Assembly (NCBI RefSeq): GCF_026168755.1
Contig: NZ_JAPFDR010000028.1
Span: forward strand, 1-38,702
Length of the DNA stretch: 38,702 nt
Direction of reading: 5' to 3'
DNA from: Clostridium sp.
GTDB lineage: Bacteria > Bacillota > Clostridia > Clostridiales > Clostridiaceae
Positions within the stretch are counted from its first letter, which is position 1; each line of letters begins with the position of its first letter. The position numbers were made by a program, and so were the translations under genes. The notes under the pieces were generated by a model that worked only from the letters and a program-made list of their open reading frames with translations, was not told the origin of the DNA and did not search any database. Below, piece by piece: positions 32,453-38,702 of this stretch.

Positions 32453-34495
32453 TTATATTCCTATAGTTTCTTTAAATTTTGAAACAATATCTATTAATTT
32501 AGTCTTTGTTTTAGATTTATAGTAAGTAGGATTTGTAATAATCTCTACAGGGATAGGTGATTTTTTCTTACCTGATAATCTATCATTTATATTCTTTAAA
32601 TAATGATTTACAAATCTAAGATTTGAATTAAGTTTAGATAATTTTTTGAAATATTTTTTTGCATTAACTAAATCATTTGTATAATAAAAACTAATTGCAT
32701 ATTTAGTTAAAAAATCTTCATTATCAAGTAGCATACTACCTGCAATAGTGTTGACACTTTTATTTAAATAATAAAGAGCTTCTTCATAATTTTCTGTCTT
32801 AGTTAGTAATAAAGCTAAACTGCAAATAGAGTAATAATCATCCTTCTTAAAGGAAAGGACCAGCTTAAAGTTTGTAATTGCAGCATCATAAGAATTATTA
32901 TCTGAATAATATTGACCAAATAATTTATATAGTTCAAAATCTTTATTATATAAGCTTAAGGCTTGATTTAAGTAATATTCTGCATCCTTTGATCCACCAT
33001 AAACTAAATCATAAGCCATAGAACGAAGGTCTATATACTCTTCTAATATATTAGAATCAATATCTTTTAGAGAATCATAGCTTAATGTTCCACCAAAAGA
33101 TAATCTATCAAATAAATAATCAATTTTTAAAGTAGGATAAATTGCTATTAGTTCATCATGCCTAGATAGCCAATTAAATTTATTATTTAAGAATGTAAAA
33201 ATATTTTTAGGAATATTTTTATTATTAGTTATAAATTCTATAATATTTTGTTCTACTAAATAAAATAGTATTTCATTTGAGGCTATAGGTAAAGAAAATA
33301 ATTCTTTCCAGCTTTCCTCGTTTATCCTAAGCGAAAAATCGTTATAGATTTCTTTTAGTTTACTCATAAATGGTTCAATATATGGATTAAGATATTTTTT
33401 ATAAATTGGAATTGTTAATGGTAAAGATACTGAATTATTAGAAAGTTTATTCTTAATAGTATCTAGTTCAGCTCTTATTGAAATATCCCAAGGTCTTAAT
33501 TTAATTATTAAAGTATATAAATCTTTAGCTTTTTGTAGATCATATGAATGATGATAACAGTGAGCTAAATCCATAATACGATCTAAATCAATTGTATTTT
33601 TCAATTTTTTTATATATTTTTCAAGATAGTATATTGCATTTGAAAATTGGTTACTTTTTGCTAGTAAATGTCCAAAGTTTGAAAGACAAAACATGTCATT
33701 AGGGTTTATACTAATGGCTTCTCTAAAGTAATTTAAAGCCATAAGATTATCATTTTTAGTAATATAATAATTTCCTAATAGTTTTAATAGGTCTAAATCT
33801 TTTGTATATATAGCATAGGCAGCAAATAAACAGCTTTTATCAGTATCTTCTTCATTAGAATTAAGGGATAAATAAGCCTTTTCTCTAAGAGCGAGATATT
33901 CATCTAATTGATCAGTATCAATATTAGATAAATAGTTATAAGTTAAAGGTAATGGATTATTTATCTCATTTATTATAAAATCAACAATTTCATTTGAAAT
34001 ATTAGATTTTAATTCGCTGATTCTATTTGTCCAATTAAATCTAGAATTTAATAAAGTATAAATATTTAAAGGAAGATATTTATGTATATATATATACTTA
34101 ATAAGTTCAATTTCTAAGTTTTCATTAATAGAAGGGTTATTTAAAATAGGTAGTGTTAATAAATTAATCCATGAATCCTTAGAAAATCTAAGACTAGGAT
34201 TATTATATATTTCATTTACTTTGTCAATAAATTTATCTATTGAATCTATAGAGGTATTATCTATAGATGAGTTTATTAAAGCTGATAAAATATCGAAATT
34301 AGAATTATGCAATAAAGTCATATTTAGATCTCCAATGGATGCAGTAGCTAAAGAAATAGCTTTATTATATGCTAACTCTAATTCCTCAGCATCTTTATTA
34401 TTTTCGGCTATAGAATTACTTAATTCAACATAAGCCTCATTAATTTTATCAATATTTCTAGTTGGTGTTATTCTTAAAACAGTCCAGCAACTCAT
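32453..34495 (-). CDS. Internally duplicated TPR protein with J-like N-terminus
   Basis: A 680-residue soluble protein. The first 50 residues (CWTVLRITPTRNIDKINEAY) look like the start of a degenerate J domain lacking an HPD motif. Two homologous modules follow, about 85-350 and 374-660. Each starts with an EIYN-(x)-SLR-(x)-SW-(x)-LLP motif, continues through a FNW(x)R helix pair, the EYLALR/EYIDLR segment and ends in TPR helices (LALNYFREAISINPND; YEEALYYLNKSVN). This suggests a duplicated protein-binding scaffold. No membrane segment or signal peptide is present. It is a lone minus-strand gene with AGGAGGG upstream of the ATG. Function unknown. Confidence 0.65.
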   Translation of the reverse strand: MSCWTVLRITPTRNIDKINEAYVELSNSIAENNKDAEELELAYNKAISLATASIGDLNMTLLHNSNFDILSALINSSIDNTSIDSIDKFIDKVNEIYNNPSLRFSKDSWINLLTLPILNNPSINENLEIELIKYIYIHKYLPLNIYTLLNSRFNWTNRISELKSNISNEIVDFIINEINNPLPLTYNYLSNIDTDQLDEYLALREKAYLSLNSNEEDTDKSCLFAAYAIYTKDLDLLKLLGNYYITKNDNLMALNYFREAISINPNDMFCLSNFGHLLAKSNQFSNAIYYLEKYIKKLKNTIDLDRIMDLAHCYHHSYDLQKAKDLYTLIIKLRPWDISIRAELDTIKNKLSNNSVSLPLTIPIYKKYLNPYIEPFMSKLKEIYNDFSLRINEESWKELFSLPIASNEILFYLVEQNIIEFITNNKNIPKNIFTFLNNKFNWLSRHDELIAIYPTLKIDYLFDRLSFGGTLSYDSLKDIDSNILEEYIDLRSMAYDLVYGGSKDAEYYLNQALSLYNKDFELYKLFGQYYSDNNSYDAAITNFKLVLSFKKDDYYSICSLALLLTKTENYEEALYYLNKSVNTIAGSMLLDNEDFLTKYAISFYYTNDLVNAKKYFKKLSKLNSNLRFVNHYLKNINDRLSGKKKSPIPVEIITNPTYYKSKTKTKLIDIVSKFKETIGI

Positions 34496-34807
34496 ATGGT
34501 TAAATTACCCTCCTATTCATCAAATTTTTATTCAATTTATCTCTTACTATAAGAAAATAGAAGAAATATAAAAAGTATTGTATATACATATTTTATATTA
34601 AATAGAAAATAATGTAAAAATAATTAATAACAAATATTATTACATTATTTTCAAAATAAATAGACTTAAATGTAAATAATAGAAGAAAATAAGAAAAAAT
34701 TAAATAAAATAGTGAAAAAATATAAATTTAAGTTATTATATAATTAGTATAAATTATTAATAAAAATTTTAAATTATAAATAGTAGGGATAAGGTGACAG
34801 TAGTTAT
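34496..34807. other. AT-rich divergent intergenic region
   Basis: 312 bases between the divergent TPR and HAD genes. It is extremely AT-rich, with the TPR gene's SD at its left end and a possible SD (AAGGTGA) at its right end. I see no ORF, RNA gene or convincing repeat. Confidence 0.6.
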
Positions 34808-35473
34808 ATGACTTTGGAGATTGATAAAATAAAAGCTATAATATTCGATATGGATGGAGTAATATTTGATACTGAAATGATATATTTAAAAGTATGGTCA
34901 GATGTTTTTGAAAAGTATGGATATAAAATGACAAAGGAAATATATTCATTAGTATTAGGCACTGGTCGTGAAAATGTTAAAAAAGTATTTGTGAGTCATT
35001 TTGGAAGTAATTTACCAATAGATGATATGTACATAGAAAAGGATGATAATTTAGCTAAAGAAATAGAGAAAGGCGTTCCTTTAAAATTAGGAGTATATGA
35101 AATTTTAGAATACTTAAAAGAAAATGATTTTAAAATTGCCTTAGCAACATCAGCTATTTCAAAAAGGGCATTTAAACAACTAAAGCAAGCTAATATTGAA
35201 AACTTTTTTAATGCTGTAGTATGTAAGGATGAAGTTAAGAAAACTAAACCAAATCCTGATATATTTTTAAAAGCTGCAGATAAGTTAATGGTAAAGCCAG
35301 AACAATGCATTGTAATTGAAGATTCAAGTGCAGGGATAGAGGCGGCATTTAACGCTGGTATGATACCTATTCATGTTGTTGACTTGAAAGAAGCTGATGA
35401 AAATATTTTAAGTAAATCTTATAAAAGTTTTAATAATTTAAATGAAATAAGAGGGGAATTAATAAAATGCTAA
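34808..35473 (+). CDS. HAD-superfamily phosphatase/phosphomutase, subfamily IA
   Basis: A 221-residue HAD hydrolase. Motif I is IIFDMDGVIFDTE (nucleophile D14, acid/base D16), motif II is ALATSAI (about 115-121), the lysine lies in KKTKPNPDIF and motif IV is VIEDSSAGIEAA. The helical cap is inserted after motif I, and the sequence is closest to beta-phosphoglucomutase-like and sugar-phosphate phosphatases. The substrate is unknown. The stop codon lies within the strong terminator stem at 35464-35499. Confidence 0.85.
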   Translation: MTLEIDKIKAIIFDMDGVIFDTEMIYLKVWSDVFEKYGYKMTKEIYSLVLGTGRENVKKVFVSHFGSNLPIDDMYIEKDDNLAKEIEKGVPLKLGVYEILEYLKENDFKIALATSAISKRAFKQLKQANIENFFNAVVCKDEVKKTKPNPDIFLKAADKLMVKPEQCIVIEDSSAGIEAAFNAGMIPIHVVDLKEADENILSKSYKSFNNLNEIRGELIKC

Positions 35474-35499
35474 TAAGAAAATTATCTTATTAGCATTTT
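35464..35499. terminator. Bidirectional terminator overlapping both gene ends
   Basis: AAAATGCTAATAAGA (35464-35478) and TCTTATTAGCATTTT (35485-35499) form a perfect 15-bp stem with a six-base loop. It contains the stop of the HAD gene, and the end of the AraC-type gene lies in its right arm, so both convergent transcripts share it. Confidence 0.9.
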
Positions 35500-36236
35500 A
35501 TATTTTTATTTAAGTATTCATCTCTAAATTCTAATGGAGTTTTTGATGTTATTTTTTTAAATACAGTACTAAAATAGCTTTGATTATTATAGCCCACAGA
35601 AAGTGAAACATCAAGTAAAGAGATATTAGGATTTTTTAATAGTTCTTTACTTTTTTCTATTTTATAGTTGTTTAAATAGTTTATAAATGTAGATCCAACT
35701 TCTTTTTTAAATACACTACAAAAATAACATTTATTTACGTTTAATTCTTTGCAAATATCATCTATTGAGATTTCGTGAGCATAGTTTTTTTCAATATATT
35801 TAATAGCATGATTTACAAAAGGAGAATTAATCATGTTTGGTTTATTATTACAAATATGATTATCGATAATATAAGAATGTAATTTAATAATATTTTCTAA
35901 TCCATCCTCTGTGAGTATATTAATAAAATTAAAATTATTATAATCCTCAGTGAGTTTATATGGTCCTATTAATAGATACATTTTATTATTGTCATAATGA
36001 TTAAAGCTAATGCAAGTAAAGGATATATCTTGATTTATATTAAATGAAAAAGTGTTTGATGAAAAATTTATTTTTTTTATTTGTTCTATAGCTTTAGAAG
36101 TATAAAATGAATTATCGATTTTGGAGTCATGATTATGGGCAAATATAGTTTCAAACTTATAATTTAAAACTAGTATTGGAACAGCAAGGCAATTAAAGAA
36201 ATTAGTTAATATATTTGAAATCATTAATTTGAGCAT
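35490..36236 (-). CDS. AraC-family transcriptional regulator
   Basis: A 248-residue regulator. The C-terminal 100 residues form the double helix-turn-helix of AraC/XylS (ISIDDICKELNVNKCYFCSV; the second in LDVSLSVGYNNQSYFSTVFKK, then TPLEFRDEY). The N-terminal 130 residues may be a sensor domain but match no family I can name with confidence. ATG 36236 directly abuts GGGAAGG; ATG 36224 (fifth codon) has better spacing, so the protein may be four residues shorter. It is divergent from the NEAT gene, which it may control; this is inference. Confidence 0.82.
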   Translation of the reverse strand: MLKLMISNILTNFFNCLAVPILVLNYKFETIFAHNHDSKIDNSFYTSKAIEQIKKINFSSNTFSFNINQDISFTCISFNHYDNNKMYLLIGPYKLTEDYNNFNFINILTEDGLENIIKLHSYIIDNHICNNKPNMINSPFVNHAIKYIEKNYAHEISIDDICKELNVNKCYFCSVFKKEVGSTFINYLNNYKIEKSKELLKNPNISLLDVSLSVGYNNQSYFSTVFKKITSKTPLEFRDEYLNKNIKC

Positions 36237-36347
36237 CCTTCCCTTAAATTTTATTCTAAATTTATTAAATATAAAAATATTGTTAAAAAAATTGTAAATA
36301 TAGTTAAAATATATGTTTAAAATATATGATATTATTTTAATAGTAAA

Positions 36348-36362
36348 TGAGAATCAATATCA
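36348..36362 (+). promoter_or_regulatory. Fur box upstream of the NEAT gene
   Basis: TGAGAATCAATATCA matches the 7-1-7 Fur consensus TGATAATNATTATCA at 12 of 14 defined positions. It lies 82 bases before the NEAT protein start, so iron-starvation control is expected. Confidence 0.75.
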
Positions 36363-36443
36363 CTAATTATGAAAGAAAATTATTAATATGTCAATTAAAA
36401 GGAAAAAATAAATTTTAGAAATACATTTAGGGGGAATAGGATT

Positions 36444-38480
36444 ATGGTAAGAAAGAAGCTTTGTAAGATATTAGCTGCATTAATGGTGTCAACAATTGTA
36501 TTAGGAACTAATGTACAAGCGGTAGGAGCAACAACAGTTGATGCTATTGCTAGTCCATCAATAGATAACTCAGGGAACGAAGATGCCAATCAAGGTAGTA
36601 ATTTAGTTAATGGAACATATACAGTTAAAAATGAAACTCAATATGTTGAACCAGGAAACACTACAGGTGAATCTATGGCTAGAAAAGCATTAAAAGAAGA
36701 TACTATTATTAAAATTGAAGAAGATAAAATAACTATGACATTACAATTTGATGATCAGTTATATCCAATGATGAAAGATATTAAAGTAAGTTTAGATGGG
36801 GTTGATTTAAATGGAGTTAATGATACAACAAATAAATCAATTACTTTTGAAGTGCCATCTGTTGATGCTAAAGTACAAGTAGATATGACTGTAATAGCCA
36901 TGGGAAAAGAAGTGACTTTCTTTGTAACAAATGATACTAGCACAATTCCTACTGAAGATAATTCAGTAGAAGATAATGAAAATCAAGAAAATGTTTTAGC
37001 TGATGGCGTATATAAAATAACAAATAAGACATTAAAATCAGGATTAGATACTAATAGTTCAATAAGAAATTATATAGCTAAAGATTCGATTGTAACAGTT
37101 AAAGACGGAAAAATTACTGTAACTATGAAATATAATGAAGCTGGATTAGAAACTGTACGATCAACAAACTCAATCAAAATAAATGGACAAGAAGTTTCAT
37201 TTGTAAAAAATGAGGATGGATCAATAAGCTTTGATATTGAATCAATGAATACATTATACACAAGAATTAGTGTTAATCTAACATACTATAATGAAGGTCT
37301 TCCAGAATTTATGTTCCCAGGAAAATTACACACAGTTGATGTTGATTTATTACATGAGGGAGAATTAACTGAATATACAGGGGATGGTTCCTCTAATGAT
37401 TCAGGAAACGGTGAAGAAGAACAAGTAAAGCCTGATAATAATGGTGAAAATGGCGATGGTGAACAAATACCTGGAAATCCAGAAAATAATGGTGGTAATA
37501 CTGGAAATGAAGATTCAAATAATGGAGTAACTGAAGAACAAGGCACTAAGGTTTATACAGGAAAAAATAATGTAACTCATGAGAGTGAGACTGGGCTTAG
37601 TATGGCAAGGAAAGCTTTAGAAGAGACATTAAAGGTTGAAGAAGTAAATGGAAATAAATATGTTACATTAGCATTTACATCTATGGGATCAACAATGATG
37701 AGTAATCATACAGTATATGTTAATGGAGCAAAAGTAGATGCAACTAAATCAGTAGATGGTGATATTGTTAGTTTAAGATTTGCTGTTGGAGGCTTAGAAG
37801 ATTCAATAAAGGTTTCAGCTTATGTTACTATGATGGGAAGAAATGTAGATTTCGGAGTTGATATATTAGAAGATACATTAACATTAGTTACAGATGGAAC
37901 AACTAATAATGGTGGAACAACTGGAGGTACTACAGGAGGAACAACATCTGGATCAAACAACAATGGTAGTACAAGCACTGAAAACACAACTACTAATAAA
38001 GAGGAAACTAAAGTAACAAAAGGTAAGTTATACTCAATTCAAAATAGTGTAACTCATGAGAGTGAAACTGGAAAATCAATGGCTAGAAAATATTTAAATT
38101 CTACTTCAAAAGTTGAAGAAATAGATGGTAAATACTATGTTACTTTAACTTTCACTGGAGCTGAGTTTATGCAAAATCATGAGATTTATGTAAATGGTAA
38201 AAAAGTTGCTATAACTAAGAATACAAGTGGGGATACAACAAATGTTAGATTTGTAGTTTCAAGCTTAAGCGACAGTATAAAAGTTAAAACTTATGTAGTA
38301 CCAATGTCTAGAGAAGTTGAATTTGGTGTTACATTATTAGAAGATACTTTAACATTCATTAAAGAATATACAGTAGATACATTACCACAAACTGGTGCAC
38401 CTATTGCTTCAACAGCAGTTGCAGGTTTAGGAATGCTTTTAACATCTGCAGGAGCTGTTTTAGCAAAGAAAAGAAAGTAA
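36444..38480 (+). CDS. LPxTG-anchored NEAT-domain haem-binding protein
   Basis: A 678-residue wall protein. A signal peptide (about 1-29, ending near VGA) is followed by four NEAT-like domains: about 55-165, 185-305, 367-485 and 526-642, with Gly/Asn/Thr-rich linkers between. LPQTG (647-651), a membrane helix and KKRK close the protein. Domains 1, 3 and 4 share the pocket motif SMARK (M78, M387, M546) and a late-strand Met (M153, M464, M621) in place of the usual YxxxY. Domain 2 diverges, with SSIRNY and TYYNEG. The protein is expected to bind haem at the cell surface and pass it inward. A Fur box precedes it; SD AGGGGG lies about 10 bases before the ATG. No haem importer or sortase is in the window. 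Confidence 0.88.
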   Translation: MVRKKLCKILAALMVSTIVLGTNVQAVGATTVDAIASPSIDNSGNEDANQGSNLVNGTYTVKNETQYVEPGNTTGESMARKALKEDTIIKIEEDKITMTLQFDDQLYPMMKDIKVSLDGVDLNGVNDTTNKSITFEVPSVDAKVQVDMTVIAMGKEVTFFVTNDTSTIPTEDNSVEDNENQENVLADGVYKITNKTLKSGLDTNSSIRNYIAKDSIVTVKDGKITVTMKYNEAGLETVRSTNSIKINGQEVSFVKNEDGSISFDIESMNTLYTRISVNLTYYNEGLPEFMFPGKLHTVDVDLLHEGELTEYTGDGSSNDSGNGEEEQVKPDNNGENGDGEQIPGNPENNGGNTGNEDSNNGVTEEQGTKVYTGKNNVTHESETGLSMARKALEETLKVEEVNGNKYVTLAFTSMGSTMMSNHTVYVNGAKVDATKSVDGDIVSLRFAVGGLEDSIKVSAYVTMMGRNVDFGVDILEDTLTLVTDGTTNNGGTTGGTTGGTTSGSNNNGSTSTENTTTNKEETKVTKGKLYSIQNSVTHESETGKSMARKYLNSTSKVEEIDGKYYVTLTFTGAEFMQNHEIYVNGKKVAITKNTSGDTTNVRFVVSSLSDSIKVKTYVVPMSREVEFGVTLLEDTLTFIKEYTVDTLPQTGAPIASTAVAGLGMLLTSAGAVLAKKRK

Positions 38481-38504
38481 TATAAAGTACTAATAAAATT
38501 ATAT

Positions 38505-38550
38505 GAGGGGGTAAATAAAATAGGAAAGCTATTTATTTGCCTCCTAATTT
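38505..38550 (+). terminator. Terminator of the NEAT gene
   Basis: GAGGGGGTAAATAAAATAG (38505-38523) pairs with CTATTTATTTGCCTCC (38529-38544), with a five-base loop and AATTT after it. A T-run is weak. Confidence 0.65.
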
Positions 38551-38590
38551 AGGTTTAAGAATTGATAGTGTAAAGTTTCGTATGAAAAAA

Positions 38591-38609
38591 TAGCCTATGG
38601 CTAATTTTT
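38591..38609 (+). terminator. Small hairpin followed by T-run
   Basis: TAGCC (38591-38595), a three-base loop TAT and GGCTA (38599-38603) are followed by TTTTT (38605-38609), with an A-run before. A second small terminator for the NEAT transcript or an opposite one beyond the window. Confidence 0.45.
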
Positions 38610-38674
38610 AATAATAATTAAAAAATAACGTTGTAATATCAACTAAAATTTAAAAATTGGATATGACAAAAAGA

Positions 38675-38690
38675 CCTTCGGTATCGGAGG
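38675..38690. other. Short GC-rich hairpin at the window end
   Basis: CCTTCG (38675-38680) can pair with CGGAGG (38685-38690) around GTAT, one G-T wobble included. It stands out in an AT-rich flank. It may be part of a leader for a gene beyond the window; it cannot be identified here. Confidence 0.3.
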
Positions 38691-38702
38691 CAAAAATAAA
38701 AT

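Noticed and set aside
37286..37546. Minus-strand Pro/Ser-rich ORF in the NEAT gene
   Set aside because: It is an antisense reading of the Asn/Gly-rich linker; composition is an artefact.
37900..38000. Repeated GGAACAACTGGAGG-like units
   Set aside because: These encode a low-complexity Gly-Thr linker between NEAT domains, not a CRISPR or mobile repeat.

Overview
The window is very AT-rich and reads as chromosomal DNA of a low-GC Gram-positive anaerobe, most likely a Clostridium sensu stricto (cluster I) gut species. The grounds are A/T-ending codons, strong AGGAGG-type ribosome binding sites, Csp-like subtilisin proteases, a CD3324-family protein, LPxTG wall proteins with NEAT and GH20 domains, and a cobalamin riboswitch. 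The species cannot be named from the sequence alone. I saw no tRNA, rRNA, insertion sequence, prophage or CRISPR array.

Layout. Positions 173-413 hold a histidyl-tRNA synthetase remnant. Positions 535-4732 are a sucrose locus (LacI-type regulator, EIIBC permease, GH32 hydrolase) with palindromic operators but no fructokinase. Next come a FAD/Rieske oxidoreductase (4979-6424), an OPT-family transporter overlapping a small PqqD-like gene (6545-8804), and a MATE exporter (8968-10332). A promoter-hairpin-terminator leader or small RNA follows (10433-10552), and then a 1557-residue wall-anchored GH20 hexosaminidase, lacto-N-biosidase-like (10616-15289).

On the minus strand, a FusB/FusC-like EF-G-binding protein and a CD3324-family protein (15468-16499) lie behind a leader at about 16570-16720. 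This leader has an extended -10 promoter, a 32-codon leader peptide with a near-perfect SD, and mutually exclusive antiterminator and terminator hairpins. It looks like a ribosome-sensing attenuator and is the most interesting signal in the window.

Two Csp-type subtilases with intact triads follow (16768-20349), then a membrane M28 peptidase on the minus strand (20458-22092). A CPA-type cation/proton antiporter with duplicated RCK_C domains is coupled to a 10-codon upstream ORF (22267-23939). A cobalamin riboswitch precedes a btuFCD-type ABC importer (24242-27371). After it are an orphan MNT nucleotidyltransferase, a radical SAM gene whose cluster motif contains a hexamer repeat, and a pyridoxamine kinase (27511-29536).

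The last part holds a decayed secA-like gene (29784-30352), a GNAT acetyltransferase, and an M28-like lipoprotein that appears to have lost its start codon and metal ligands (31097-32029). It continues with a CWC cysteine-rich protein, an internally duplicated TPR protein, a HAD phosphatase and an AraC-type regulator. It ends with a Fur-box-preceded NEAT haem-binding wall protein (36444-38480).

Functional themes are sugar and host-glycan use, haem and cobalamin acquisition, and protection of translation. Several genes are decaying by internal deletion while keeping their 5' signals. All assignments come from reading motifs; no database search was run.
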